Origin: Bacillota bacterium
GTDB taxonomy: Bacteria; Bacillota; Clostridia; Peptostreptococcales; Acidaminobacteraceae
Direction of reading: 5' to 3'
NCBI GenBank assembly: GCA_025210655.1
Contig: JAOARG010000044.1
Location: 62,001-126,000, forward strand
Length of the DNA: 64,000 nucleotides
The notes beneath the pieces are model-generated. The model was not told the DNA's origin and did not search any database. It saw only the letters and a list, made by a program, of their open reading frames with translations. Positions 8,536-17,895 of the stretch are shown here, piece after piece. Numbering within the stretch: position 1 is the first letter of the stretch; every line of letters begins with the position of its first letter. Made by a program: the position numbers and the translations under genes.

Positions 8536-9309
8536 TTACCACCCATCTATTATTCTTTTTCTTTTTTTATAATACACTATTTGAAGATTGACTTCATCTG
8601 CTAGCTTTTTAGCAGTTGAAAATCCTGAAAAAAGTGCTGAGTCACTATGGGAATCAGAACCCACGGTAACATATTTGCCACCTTTTTCTTTATACAAAGT
8701 CAAAAAATGTCGTAATTCATTGTATGCATTTTCAACATGAATTCTTCTAGTGTTTATTTCTACACAAATATCCTTCTCAACCAACTTCTCTACTATACTA
8801 TCTATCAACTGCAAAGTTTCAGGTATAATAAATTTTGAATCCTCCTTAGCAGAATATCTAGTAATAAAATCAATATGTCCTAAAGAATCTATCTCTGGAT
8901 ATTTATTTATACAATTAAGTATAGTTTCTAGATATTTTACCATTAATTCTTCTTCATTATATCTATCATAGAAATGACCGTTAGCAATATCAGTTCCATC
9001 CATAGTATGAACAGAGCCCAATATATAGTCAAACCTTTCATCACTTAAGACCTTCTTTGCCTGATATTCACAATCAGTCCTTAAACCTAGTTCGACACCT
9101 AAAAGCAAATTTTCATTTCTATATTTACTGTATTCTTCAAAAAATTCATCCTTATCAAAAATAAAAAGCCCCTTTACAGGGAATTTAAAATCCATATGCT
9201 CAGTTATTATGACTTTCTTCCCCTGATTCTTTTCAAGAAAATCTATAACTTCCTCAATTTCAAGATTCGAATCACAGGAAAAACCTGTATGAACATGGGT
9301 ATCAAACAC
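8536..9309 (-). CDS. PHP-domain phosphoesterase (histidinol-phosphatase HisJ/HisK-like)
   Basis: The PHP metal-binding residues are in order: DTHVHTGFS at the N-terminus, ITEHMDF, GSVHTMDG, LGHIDF and VGSDSHSD. PHP proteins of this length act as histidinol-phosphate phosphatases or related phosphoesterases with a trinuclear metal site. I place the start at the GTG at 9309 (257 aa), since AGGTGA lies 5 bases upstream. The longer start at 9318 would overlap that ribosome site. No other histidine biosynthesis gene is nearby, so the role in His synthesis is only a family inference. Confidence 0.8.
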   Translation of the reverse strand: MFDTHVHTGFSCDSNLEIEEVIDFLEKNQGKKVIITEHMDFKFPVKGLFIFDKDEFFEEYSKYRNENLLLGVELGLRTDCEYQAKKVLSDERFDYILGSVHTMDGTDIANGHFYDRYNEEELMVKYLETILNCINKYPEIDSLGHIDFITRYSAKEDSKFIIPETLQLIDSIVEKLVEKDICVEINTRRIHVENAYNELRHFLTLYKEKGGKYVTVGSDSHSDSALFSGFSTAKKLADEVNLQIVYYKKRKRIIDGW

Positions 9310-9332
9310 AAATATCACCTACCACTCAAATT

Positions 9333-9803
9333 TTACATTTTATCATAAAAAAACTTAATACTCTCAACGTTAGTTTTCTTTCTCTCTATAAGTTTATTCA
9401 GAGCAACATAAACCTGACTATCGTCCTTCTTTTCATTCTGATAGATTCTTCCCTGAATATCTATAAAAAGAGCATATGTTTTTTCTTCTACGGATATAGC
9501 AAACTCAAGGAGATCACTTAAACTATTTATGCTCGGCTCTAAAAAACTCTTAACAAAATTATTAATCAAATTAGCTGCTGAATCATATACTAAAAAGTCA
9601 ATGTCTTCAATCGGATCCTTTTCAAGAGCAGATTTAAGTTCAACATATCTGTCTACATCCTTCATAGTAAGTCTAATTAAAACCTTGATTACTAATTGAT
9701 CCTGCTTATTTTCACTTCTATCATATATACCATAATAAATATTTTTTCTTTTTTCAGCTAACATTATAGCCTTATCTATTAAATCAAGTGTATTATAAGA
9801 CAA
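9333..9803 (-). CDS. Hypothetical helical protein, possibly ferritin-like
   Basis: A 156-aa soluble protein beginning at a TTG codon behind a GGTGG ribosome site. It is predicted all-helical from its pattern. Segments such as FAISVEEKTYALF and LIERKKTNVESIKFF resemble the helix pairs of rubrerythrin-like four-helix bundles, but the usual ExxH iron ligands are not evident. It may be a metal-less relative or an unrelated helical bundle. It is the first gene of the unit with the PHP protein and methyltransferase, 15-25 bp apart. I do not recognise a function. Confidence 0.6.
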   Translation of the reverse strand: MSYNTLDLIDKAIMLAEKRKNIYYGIYDRSENKQDQLVIKVLIRLTMKDVDRYVELKSALEKDPIEDIDFLVYDSAANLINNFVKSFLEPSINSLSDLLEFAISVEEKTYALFIDIQGRIYQNEKKDDSQVYVALNKLIERKKTNVESIKFFYDKM

Positions 9804-9890
9804 AATACCACCATTCCTTAATCAAATACATTAACTTGGGTATAGCTACGTATATAGTATCATAATATAATAACATAAACTAGTGTACAT

Positions 9891-10199
9891 TCCACTAAAG
9901 TGCTTATATTGGGTAGTGAGTTTCTGCTTATAAGAGCAGAAACGGTAGTGTACGCGCACTTTATGCTTGTGGTGGTTTTATTGCTTCGCAATAGTCGTTG
10001 GGGAAGAGGGGAATTTCAAAGCTAGTGCTTTGAAGGGGAAGAGGGGAAAAGGAAGGACATAAGCAAGATATTCGAGCTGGTCTTGTAGGTCTTTTCTCTT
10101 CCCTTTCACCAAAGTTTTGTATAACAAAACTGATTCCCCTAGCACAAACGAAGTATTGTGTGATTCAGCTTTTCCCCAACCACCCAACTGCCAACCACC
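9891..10199. repeat. Structured repeat B, copy 1 (309 bp)
   Basis: First of two tandem copies. It contains local hairpins: TTTCTGCT/AGCAGAAA (9921-9942), ATTGC/GCAAT (9980-9992), TTCAAAGC/GCTTTGAA (10015-10034), AGTTTTGT/ACAAAACT (10113-10131) and a CACAA/TTGTG pair near 10143-10160. Linkers are G-rich in the left half (GGTGGTT, GGGGAA) and the complementary C-rich form in the right half (TTCCC, CCAACCACCC). Four GGGG tracts lie at 10000-10046. The short open frames crossing it do not look coding. Confidence 0.85.
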
Positions 10200-10508
10200 T
10201 TCTACTGAAGTGTTATGTTGGGTGGTTTATTTCTACTGAATCCAGTAGAAACGGTAGTGCACGCGCACTTTATGCTTGTGGTGGTTTTATTGCTTTGCAA
10301 TAGCTGTTGGGGAAATGGGGAATTTCAAAGCTGGTGCTTTGAAGGGGAAGAGGGGAAAAGGAAGGACATTAATAACTTTTATAAGTCAGTCTTTTAGGTC
10401 TTCGTTCTTCCCTTTCACCAAAGTTTTGTGTAACAAAACTGATTCCCCCAACACAAACGAAGTATTGTGTGATTCAGCTTTTCCCCAACCACCCAACAGC
10501 CAACCACC
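10200..10508. repeat. Structured repeat B, copy 2 (309 bp)
   Basis: Second tandem copy at an exact 309-bp offset over most of its length. Its first stem is TTTCTACT/AGTAGAAA (10230-10251), a compensated G-C to A-T change relative to copy 1. In the ATTGC, AAAGC and GTTTTGT hairpins only loop bases differ. A block of about 40 bp (10359-10400) has diverged at equal length. The four GGGG tracts recur at 10309-10355. It is directly followed by two terminator-like hairpins. Confidence 0.85.
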
Positions 10509-10556
10509 TTTTCTGTCCAAAAGGACAGAAAAAAACCACCCAAAGGGGTGGTTTGA
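10509..10556 (-). terminator. Intrinsic terminator of the peptide ABC operon
   Basis: On the minus strand AACCACCC (10546-10553) pairs with GGGTGGTT (10534-10541) around a 4-nt loop, followed by a run of seven T. A second perfect hairpin, TTTTCTGTCC/GGACAGAAAA at 10509-10532, lies just beyond. Confidence 0.9.
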
Positions 10557-10559
10557 AAC

Positions 10560-11522
10560 CTAATACTTATGACACGCTACAAAATGTCCCTTCTCAACTT
10601 CCTTAAATTTAGGAACTTCTTGTCTACACTTATCATGTGCGTATGGACATCTTGTATGGAATGTACAACCACTAGGTGGATTTATTGGACTTGGTACATC
10701 ACCTTCCAATAGTATTCTCGATTTAGACTTTTTAGGATCTGGAATCGGAATAGCTGAAAGTAGTGCCTGTGAATACGGATGAAGTGGTTTAGCATATAGT
10801 GGAGTCTTTTCAGCAAGCTCTACTATTTTACCAAGATACATTACCCCCACCCTGTCACTAATATGCTTTACAACATTTAGTCCATGGGCAATAAATAAGT
10901 AAGTAAGATCAAACTCATCCTGAAGATCCTTTAATAAATTTAAAACCTGTGCCTGAATGGAAACATCAAGTGCAGAAACTGGCTCATCACAAACTATTAG
11001 CTTTGGTTTAAGAGCTAAGGCTCTGGCAATACCAATTCTTTGTCTTTGTCCACCACTAAATTCATGTGGATATCTATTTCTATAGAACGAAGGTAAACCA
11101 ACACACTCAAGTAGTCTTAATACCTCTTTTTCTACATCTTCCTTAGGAACTATATTGTTTATTCTTAAAGGCTCAGCAACTATATTTTCAACTGTCATTC
11201 TAGGATTTAATGAAGCATATGGATCCTGGAAAATAATCTGAATATCTGTTGCAAGCTTTCTTTTCTCTTTTCTACTTAGTTTAGCAATTTCTCTATTTTC
11301 GAAAAGTATTTCACCATGTGAAGGTGTCAATAGGTTTGCAAGCATCTTACCTGTAGTAGACTTACCACATCCAGATTCTCCAACAAGTCCAAGAGTTTCT
11401 CCTTTTTCAATATAAAAATCAAGACCATCAACAGCCTTTACATAACTCTTGCCACCACCCATAAATGATCCTTTAACAGGGAAATGCATTTTTAAATCTT
11501 TTACTTCAAGTAATTTTGACAT
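10560..11522 (-). CDS. Peptide ABC transporter ATP-binding protein (DppF/OppF)
   Basis: A 320-aa ATPase with Walker [10 protein letters not shown] (about residue 50), signature SGGQRQR, Walker [13 protein letters not shown], and the C-terminal oligopeptide-binding-protein cluster with cysteines in [15 protein letters not shown], which marks the Dpp/Opp family. It pairs with the DppD-like ATPase encoded upstream to drive peptide import at the cytoplasmic face. Its ATG overlaps the stop of that gene by one base (TAATG). It is the last gene of the five-gene operon and is followed by a strong terminator. Confidence 0.93.
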   Translation of the reverse strand: MSKLLEVKDLKMHFPVKGSFMGGGKSYVKAVDGLDFYIEKGETLGLVGESGCGKSTTGKMLANLLTPSHGEILFENREIAKLSRKEKRKLATDIQIIFQDPYASLNPRMTVENIVAEPLRINNIVPKEDVEKEVLRLLECVGLPSFYRNRYPHEFSGGQRQRIGIARALALKPKLIVCDEPVSALDVSIQAQVLNLLKDLQDEFDLTYLFIAHGLNVVKHISDRVGVMYLGKIVELAEKTPLYAKPLHPYSQALLSAIPIPDPKKSKSRILLEGDVPSPINPPSGCTFHTRCPYAHDKCRQEVPKFKEVEKGHFVACHKY

Positions 11523-12493
11523 TACTTCACCTCCCCATCATTGTACAAGTGACATCTTACTTTTCTACCGTCAACCATATTTATTTCCGGAAGAACTGAG
11601 TCACACATCTCAACTCTTCTATTACATCTAGATTTGAAAGGACATCCTTTAGGCATTTTAAGAGGATTTGGAACATTACCCTCAATCATAAATAATCTAT
11701 CCACGTCACTATCAATCTTAGGAATCGACTCTATAAGTCCATAAGTATAAGGATGAAGTGGTTTTTCAAATAATTCATCCACAGTACCTGTCTCTACGAC
11801 ACGTCCACAGTACATTACTACAACCTTATCAGCAACTTCTGCTACTACACCAAGGTCGTGGGTAATAAGGAGGATAGACGTATTGAAATCTTCTTTAAGC
11901 TTTAACATAAGATCAAGAATTTGAGCTTGAATAGTCACATCAAGAGCTGTAGTAGGCTCATCTGCAATGAGTAGCTTTGGCTCACATATAAGAGCTATAG
12001 CTATCATTATTCTTTGTCTCATACCACCAGAAAGTTGATGTGGATACTGCTTAATTCTCTCCTCTGGAGAAGGAATACCAACAGCTCTTAACATATCAAC
12101 TGTCATTTCCATAGCTTGCTTTTTCTTGATTCCCCTATGTCTAACTAATGACTCACTAATCTGTCTACCAATAGTAAATACTGGATTTAGTGATGTCATT
12201 GGTTCCTGGAATATCATAGAAATTTCATTTCCTCTAATATCCTGCATCTCTCTTGAAGATTTCTCTAATAAATCTTCACCATTAAATAGAATCTTTCCTC
12301 CAGCAATTTCTCCTGGTGGTTTTGGAATCAATCCCATCACAGAAAGTGATGTAACACTCTTTCCAGAACCTGATTCTCCAACTAATGCTACTACTTCACC
12401 TGAATCTAATTCAAAATCCACACCATTTACAGCATTAACTACACCTTCTTTGGTATGGAATTTAGTTACTAAGTTTTCTACTTTAAGTATCAT
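11522..12493 (-). CDS. Peptide ABC transporter ATP-binding protein (DppD/OppD)
   Basis: A 323-aa ABC ATPase with Walker A GESGSGKS, signature LSGGMRQR, Walker [13 protein letters not shown] and the family C-terminal extension [15 protein letters not shown]. It forms a heterodimer with the DppF-like protein encoded next to it. The SD is AGGAGGAA with the ATG at 12493. It lies 10 bp downstream of the dppC-like gene. The substrate is a di- or oligopeptide by family, although nickel and sugar members also exist. Confidence 0.93.
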   Translation of the reverse strand: MILKVENLVTKFHTKEGVVNAVNGVDFELDSGEVVALVGESGSGKSVTSLSVMGLIPKPPGEIAGGKILFNGEDLLEKSSREMQDIRGNEISMIFQEPMTSLNPVFTIGRQISESLVRHRGIKKKQAMEMTVDMLRAVGIPSPEERIKQYPHQLSGGMRQRIMIAIALICEPKLLIADEPTTALDVTIQAQILDLMLKLKEDFNTSILLITHDLGVVAEVADKVVVMYCGRVVETGTVDELFEKPLHPYTYGLIESIPKIDSDVDRLFMIEGNVPNPLKMPKGCPFKSRCNRRVEMCDSVLPEINMVDGRKVRCHLYNDGEVK

Positions 12494-12503
12494 AAAATTC
12501 CTC

Positions 12504-13403
12504 CTATTTCTGTAGTTTAGGATCTAGTGCGTCTCTTAATCCATCACCAAGTAAGTTAAATGCTAAAACAGTAATTGTTATTGCAAGACCTGGGAAAAGA
12601 ACCAAATGGTTAGCATTAAAGAAATATGCTCTTCCCGAACCAAGCATCGTACCCCATTCTGCATATGGCGGTTGTACACCTAAACCTAAGAAACCTAACG
12701 CCGCTGTATCTAGAATTGCTATCGAAATACCAAGTGTTGCCCTTACAATGATCGGTGCAAGAACATTTGGTAAAATGTGCTTAAATATAATTACTACATC
12801 GTTATTTCCTATTACCTGAGCTGCCTGAACATATTCACTTTCCTTTACAGAAAGAATTGATCCTCTAATAATTCTGGCATAGTGAGGAATAGTAACGATA
12901 CTAATAGCAATGATAGCCTTGTCTATACCTCTACCTAGGGTACTCATTAAGGCAATGGCTAGAAGCATGGATGGGAAAGCCAGTACAATATCCATAAAAC
13001 GCATTATGAACATATCAATTTTACCACCATAGTATCCAGCAAAAGCTCCAAGAGTAAGACCTACTGATAATGCTACTGCAACAGCTGTAACACCAACTCT
13101 TAAAGATATTTTTGTTCCATCAATAATTCTACTTAGTACATCCCTTCCCTGCTCATCAGTACCTAAAATGTGTTCAGCAGAAGGTGCTTGTAAACTTTCA
13201 GATAATTCCCCTACATAAGGGTCATAAGGCATGATGAAATCACCAAAAACTGCAATGCCTACTAGAAGAACTATAATAATAAGTCCTAACATTGCCGCCT
13301 TATTCTTTCTTAGGGAATACCATACCTCTTTCCAAGGGGAAATCGGCTTATCAAATACTTCTTCTTCATTCATTATTTCACTTTTTTCAAGCATATTTTC
13401 CAT
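12504..13403 (-). CDS. Peptide ABC transporter permease (DppC/OppC)
   Basis: A 299-aa inner-membrane permease with an N-terminal helix (LGLIIIVLLVGIAVFG) and a periplasmic loop (DPYVGELSESLQAPSAEH) typical of the OppC N-terminal domain. Five further helices carry the EAA-type cytoplasmic loop around EYVQAAQVIGNNDVVIIFKH. It pairs with the DppB-like permease encoded 11 bp upstream. The SD is AGGAGGGG. Confidence 0.93.
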   Translation of the reverse strand: MENMLEKSEIMNEEEVFDKPISPWKEVWYSLRKNKAAMLGLIIIVLLVGIAVFGDFIMPYDPYVGELSESLQAPSAEHILGTDEQGRDVLSRIIDGTKISLRVGVTAVAVALSVGLTLGAFAGYYGGKIDMFIMRFMDIVLAFPSMLLAIALMSTLGRGIDKAIIAISIVTIPHYARIIRGSILSVKESEYVQAAQVIGNNDVVIIFKHILPNVLAPIIVRATLGISIAILDTAALGFLGLGVQPPYAEWGTMLGSGRAYFFNANHLVLFPGLAITITVLAFNLLGDGLRDALDPKLQK

Positions 13404-13414
13404 GGACTCCCCTC

Positions 13415-14419
13415 CTAACTATATTTGATCCTTGGATCTAAGAATACATATAGTATATCAACTAACAAATTAACAAGTACGAATATAACTGCCAGATACA
13501 CTACTGCACCTTGAACAACAGTAAAATCCGACTTAAGAATTGAGTTTACAGTATAACTACCTACACCTGGCCAAGAGAAAACTGTTTCAGTAAGAACTGC
13601 TCCTCCTAGTAGTGTTCCTAATTGAAGACCTATTACAGTAACAATTGGAATAAGTGCATTTCTAAGACCATGAATTCCTATTACTACTTTTTCAAATAAA
13701 CCTTTAGCTCTTGCTGTTCTAATGAAATCTTGTCCAAGAACTTCAAGCATTGTAGATCTAGTCATTCTGGCAATAAGTGCTGCCGAATACATTCCAAGTG
13801 CCACGGATGGTAATATTATATGTTTAAATGCACTTTTAAATGCAACCATGTCCCCAGTAAGTAAACTATCAAGTAAATAAAGTCCTGTTATATGTGTTGG
13901 CTCATATCCCATCTGTATTCTACCCGCAACAGGCAAAATTCCAAGTTTTAATGAAAATACTACGATAAAAACTAAACCTAACCAGAATATTGGCATTGAT
14001 ACTCCTACTAAACTTATAAACATCGAAATATAATCAAAGATTGAATTCTGTTTTATTGCTGATACTATACCCATAGTAACACCTAATACTGTAGCAAATA
14101 AGAGCCCTGCAAGTGCTAATTCTAGTGTAGCAGGTAATCTTTGCCCTATTTCCTCTACAACTGGCGTTTTTGTTATTAATGATTTTCCAAAATCTCCTTT
14201 TACTGCACCACCTAAAAAGTCTAAATACTGCTCATGTAGTGGTCTGTTGAAACCTAGTTCTTCTCTCAGTTCTTCCATTTGCTGAACTGTTGCATGTTGT
14301 CCTAAAATTATCTCAGCTGGGTCTGTAGTAAACATATGCATTACTGTAAATACCATGATAGTAACACCTAATAATACAGGCACCAGTAGTAACAATCTCT
14401 TGATTATATACTTAAGCAT
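13415..14419 (-). CDS. Peptide ABC transporter permease (DppB/OppB)
   Basis: A 334-aa permease starting MLKYIIKRLLLLVPVLLGVT, the typical OppB N-terminus, with six membrane helices and the EAA loop around FIRTARAKGL. I chose the ATG at 14419 because AAGGAGG lies 7 bases upstream; a TTG one codon earlier is less likely. A 13-bp hairpin without T-run lies between this gene and the binding-protein gene upstream. Confidence 0.93.
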   Translation of the reverse strand: MLKYIIKRLLLLVPVLLGVTIMVFTVMHMFTTDPAEIILGQHATVQQMEELREELGFNRPLHEQYLDFLGGAVKGDFGKSLITKTPVVEEIGQRLPATLELALAGLLFATVLGVTMGIVSAIKQNSIFDYISMFISLVGVSMPIFWLGLVFIVVFSLKLGILPVAGRIQMGYEPTHITGLYLLDSLLTGDMVAFKSAFKHIILPSVALGMYSAALIARMTRSTMLEVLGQDFIRTARAKGLFEKVVIGIHGLRNALIPIVTVIGLQLGTLLGGAVLTETVFSWPGVGSYTVNSILKSDFTVVQGAVVYLAVIFVLVNLLVDILYVFLDPRIKYS

Positions 14420-14490
14420 CAAATACCTCCTTATTACATTTATATATCTTGAACATAATAATGATTAACGGTCATTTTTATATTCATAAA

Positions 14491-14522
14491 TTTGCCCTCT
14501 ATAAGTATCTATAGAGGGCAAA
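14491..14522 (-). other. Intercistronic stem-loop after the peptide-binding-protein gene
   Basis: TTTGCCCTCTATA (14491-14503) pairs perfectly with its complement at 14510-14522 around a 6-nt loop. No T-run follows on the minus strand. It is probably an mRNA-stabilising or attenuating element that keeps binding-protein output above that of the permease genes. Confidence 0.7.
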
Positions 14523-14539
14523 TAATTATAACTGACTAA

Positions 14540-16108
14540 TTATTTCTTTATAACATCCTTTAAATATACTCTTCCTGTTGGGTGAAGTTGGTATCCCTCA
14601 ACATTCTTTTGGTATGCAACTAAATCTGTTGCATGTGATAATGGTAACCATGGAGCTTTCATTGCTAACATATCTTGGATTTCTCCATATACAGCATTTC
14701 TCTCATCACCATTAGGTAACTCTCTAGCTTTTGCTAATAATGCATCTAACTCTTCATCATCAAACTTAGCTGAGTTAAGACCTGATTCTACGTTGATTCC
14801 CTCAAGAAGTGATAAGAAGTTATCAGCATCTCCGTTATCTCCGATCCATCCGAAGAAACAAATGTCTCCTTCACCTTGAGTAGCTTTTTGCTTGTACTCT
14901 TTCCATGGATATACTTCAATTGTTGCTTCTACACCAACCTTAGCAAGGTAACCTTGGATTGACTCAGCTAACTTAGAACCAGCTGGGTTATAAGGTCTTG
15001 GGTTAGAGTAACAAATAATTCTAACTTTTAGGTTTTCTTGTCCTAATTCTTTTAACATTGCCATAGACTTCTCTGGATCATACTCGTATACATCAATTTC
15101 TTTGTATCCAGGAATGAAACTTGGCATATATGATTTAGCTAAATCAGAGTATCCTTGGTATAAGAACTCAACTAACTCAGCTCTATCGATTGCGTAAGAA
15201 ATTGCTTCTCTTAACTTTGGATCATTGAATGGTGCTCTAGCAGTATTGAATGCCATGTAGTTGATATTCATACCGTTTGCTTTATCTACAACAACTCCGC
15301 TTGACTCTAATTGAGGAACATCATTGAAAGAAATACCATCAATAATATCAACAGCACCTGTCATAAGCTCACTTGCTCTTACTGAGTTCTCTTTAGTAAC
15401 TTTGAAGATTACCTTATCTATAGTAGTAGGCGCTCCCCAGTATCCGTCAAACTTTTCTAATGTAATAGACTCATCTTTCTTCCATGAAACGAATTTGAAT
15501 GGTCCAGTACCAATTGGGTTCTCTCCTGGGTTTTCACCCTCTTTGATAATTGGTGAAGCTAAGTTCATAGCTAAGTTAGCCATGAAAGGAGTACTTTGTG
15601 TCTTAAGTACAAACTTAACTGTGTGATCATCAACTTTTTCGATAGTAGCAACTTGCTCAAAAGTAAATGAAGCGTATGGCATGTCTGCTGTTCTCTTTCC
15701 TTCTAACTGTCTATCAATTGACCAAATTACATCGTCAGCTGTAAAATCACTTCCATCGTGGAATTTAACGCCTTCTCTTAAATGGAATATGTATTCTAAA
15801 CCATCTTCGCTAATTTCCCAAGATTCAGCTAATCCTGGCTCAATCTCTGTAGATCCGTCTTTATATCTAACTAAAGTTTCACAAATATTTGTAATAACTT
15901 TTGATGATTCTCCATCTGAAACATATGCTGGGTCAAGACTTACTGAGTCTGCACCTCTTGCATAAATAAGTACCACTGGCTTTGCCTCTTCCTTAGCAGC
16001 TTCTCCAGAACCTGCATCAGCAGCTGGCTTTGCTCCGCCACAACCTGTAAATATCATTACAGCTGCTAAAGCTAAAATAAACATTTTCCATATCTTGCTC
16101 TTAAACAT
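14540..16108 (-). CDS. Peptide ABC transporter substrate-binding lipoprotein (DppA/OppA)
   Basis: A 522-aa extracellular solute-binding protein of family 5. The N-terminal lipoprotein signal (residues 1-23, lipobox IFTGC) gives a lipid-anchored Cys after cleavage. The SBP_bac_5 core includes ETLVRYKDGSTEIEPGLAESW and the hallmark EYIFHLREGVKFHDGSDFTADDV run (here split). It captures peptides and delivers them to the DppBC-like permease. It is the first gene of the operon. The SD is GGGGGAAG. The 215 bp upstream to 16323 hold the promoter region and the terminator of the next unit. Confidence 0.92.
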   Translation of the reverse strand: MFKSKIWKMFILALAAVMIFTGCGGAKPAADAGSGEAAKEEAKPVVLIYARGADSVSLDPAYVSDGESSKVITNICETLVRYKDGSTEIEPGLAESWEISEDGLEYIFHLREGVKFHDGSDFTADDVIWSIDRQLEGKRTADMPYASFTFEQVATIEKVDDHTVKFVLKTQSTPFMANLAMNLASPIIKEGENPGENPIGTGPFKFVSWKKDESITLEKFDGYWGAPTTIDKVIFKVTKENSVRASELMTGAVDIIDGISFNDVPQLESSGVVVDKANGMNINYMAFNTARAPFNDPKLREAISYAIDRAELVEFLYQGYSDLAKSYMPSFIPGYKEIDVYEYDPEKSMAMLKELGQENLKVRIICYSNPRPYNPAGSKLAESIQGYLAKVGVEATIEVYPWKEYKQKATQGEGDICFFGWIGDNGDADNFLSLLEGINVESGLNSAKFDDEELDALLAKARELPNGDERNAVYGEIQDMLAMKAPWLPLSHATDLVAYQKNVEGYQLHPTGRVYLKDVIKK

Positions 16109-16283
16109 CTAATCTTCCCCCTTACAAAATTTATTACAAAATATTAAGTCTATTAAGAATATGTAAACTAATTGTTTCTATTTTGTAATATTTATATTAC
16201 GATTCTAACACAATTTTCTGAATATTGCAATGGAAGTTTTGGCATCAATCAGTCTGAAAACGTTATCAAAATGCAAAAAAATA

Positions 16284-16318
16284 AAAAGTTAGCCATACTT
16301 GTGGCTAACTTTTTTGTA
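16284..16318 (-). terminator. Intrinsic terminator of the HD-GYP operon
   Basis: A 12-bp stem, AAAAGTTAGCCA (16284-16295) with TGGCTAACTTTT (16302-16313). On the minus strand it lies after the stop of the HD-GYP gene and is followed by a T-rich tract. Confidence 0.88.
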
Positions 16319-16323
16319 TATTC

Positions 16324-17895
16324 CTATATCAGTTCAACAAACTCATCTAAGTGTTCAAAGAATATATCAATCAAATCTGGATCAAATATTTTTCCTTTTT
16401 GACTCTTCATATACTCTAAAACTTCATCTATATCCCAAGCCTTCTTATACACCCTTTCATGGGTAAGTGCATCAAATATATCTGCTATTAATGTAATTCT
16501 ACCTACTAAAGGTATTTCTTCCCTATAAAGACCATTAGGATATCCTAAACCATCCCATCTTTCGTGATGGGTATATGCTACTACAGCAGCCATCTTTAAT
16601 AAGTCCCTCTTTGATTTATTTAATAGTTCATGGCCTATATCAGTATGTGTCTTCATTATTTCAAACTCTTCCTCTGTTAGTCTACCAGGCTTAAGTAATA
16701 TATTATCAGGTATACCAATTTTACCAATGTCATGCATTGGGGAAGCACTTTTTAATAACGAAGCTTCATCTTCACTCATTCCCTTGTATATACCAAGTTT
16801 GTATGATATCTCAGAAACACGTCTTACATGCTGAAGTGTCGATTTCGATCTATTCTCTACAACTTCACCAAGGGTATATATCATCTCTTTTTGTGTATTA
16901 ATAACATCTCTATTTAGCTGGAAATTATCAAATACAACAGAGAAATTATTAAGGAATATTTTAATCAAGTTCTGATCAATATCATCAAGTTTTTTATTTG
17001 CTTCCATATATATATAGTTTTCTACATCATTAACACCTTTATGATAACCAATGTAACAATTATCAAAGAAAGATACATCATTATCCCTAGCCCTTGATAG
17101 TTTTTCAAGCTGAGTACTTTCTAAAACTTCTTCAATAGGTTTTCCTATTGAATCATTAAACTTTCCAGTACTAGATACAATTATCTGCTTATTATCTTCC
17201 TTAATAGAAACAAATCCTTCATTAGCAATCTCTTCATTTCTAGAAAAAAAGGAATTTTTATTAAAATCAAATATTGAATTTAGTTGAAAAAGTATACCAT
17301 CTACGAAATTCTTAAATGATCTGTACTTAAATAAATCTCCAGAAGCCTTAATTACTTCTTCAAGTCCTCTTTTGTTATTTTCTATAATCATCAAGTCTCT
17401 ATAAGCTCTTAATGAAGAATAAAGTGAGGTAAACAACTTCTGAACTGTCAACTCAGTCTTAGATTTGTAATCATTAATATCATAATTAACAATAATATCT
17501 TCCTCTGGTGCCTTTCCAGGTTGTCCTGTTCTTAATATAATTCTAATAAAATCATTTTTCAGTTCTTCACGTATATATTTTACTACCTCAAGCCCTGAAT
17601 GATCCTCTTCCATTACCACATCTAAAAGTATAACCGCTATATTACTTTCCTTCTTTAGAAGTTCTATTGTCTCTTCCGCAGAGAAAGTATTAAACAGTTT
17701 CAACTTAGCTCCCTCAAATTCAAAGGAATCAAGAACCATAGAGGTAACTTTATGAACTTCATCATCGTCATCAGCAATTATTACTTTATAAAATTCATCA
17801 TCATTTCCACCTAAAATCTCATCATCATCGTCAATTAAAAAATCAAGATTTAGATAATCATTCTTCAAATCCATTCTATCACTTCTTGTCATCAT
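16324..17895 (-). CDS. Response regulator with DUF3369-like region and HD-GYP domain
   Basis: A 523-aa protein. Residues about 36-160 form a receiver domain with the acidic cluster ADDDDE and phospho-acceptor in LLDVVMEED (Asp92). A central region of about 150 residues resembles the DUF3369/GAF-like sensor of this class. The C-terminal HD-GYP phosphodiesterase has HDIGKIGIP and HHERWDGLGYPNG, all catalytic residues present. It probably hydrolyses cyclic di-GMP when phosphorylated. An acidic N-terminal extension (IDDDDEILGGNDDE) precedes the receiver. It overlaps the histidine kinase gene by 4 bases (ATGA), so the two are a cognate pair. Confidence 0.9.
   Translation of the reverse strand: MMTRSDRMDLKNDYLNLDFLIDDDDEILGGNDDEFYKVIIADDDDEVHKVTSMVLDSFEFEGAKLKLFNTFSAEETIELLKKESNIAVILLDVVMEEDHSGLEVVKYIREELKNDFIRIILRTGQPGKAPEEDIIVNYDINDYKSKTELTVQKLFTSLYSSLRAYRDLMIIENNKRGLEEVIKASGDLFKYRSFKNFVDGILFQLNSIFDFNKNSFFSRNEEIANEGFVSIKEDNKQIIVSSTGKFNDSIGKPIEEVLESTQLEKLSRARDNDVSFFDNCYIGYHKGVNDVENYIYMEANKKLDDIDQNLIKIFLNNFSVVFDNFQLNRDVINTQKEMIYTLGEVVENRSKSTLQHVRRVSEISYKLGIYKGMSEDEASLLKSASPMHDIGKIGIPDNILLKPGRLTEEEFEIMKTHTDIGHELLNKSKRDLLKMAAVVAYTHHERWDGLGYPNGLYREEIPLVGRITLIADIFDALTHERVYKKAWDIDEVLEYMKSQKGKIFDPDLIDIFFEHLDEFVELI

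Noticed and set aside
9978-10563. Open frames of 60-95 codons crossing repeat B on both strands
   Set aside because: They follow the palindromes, have odd composition (Lys/Gly or Pro runs), differ between the two repeat copies and lack ribosome sites. Treated as non-coding.
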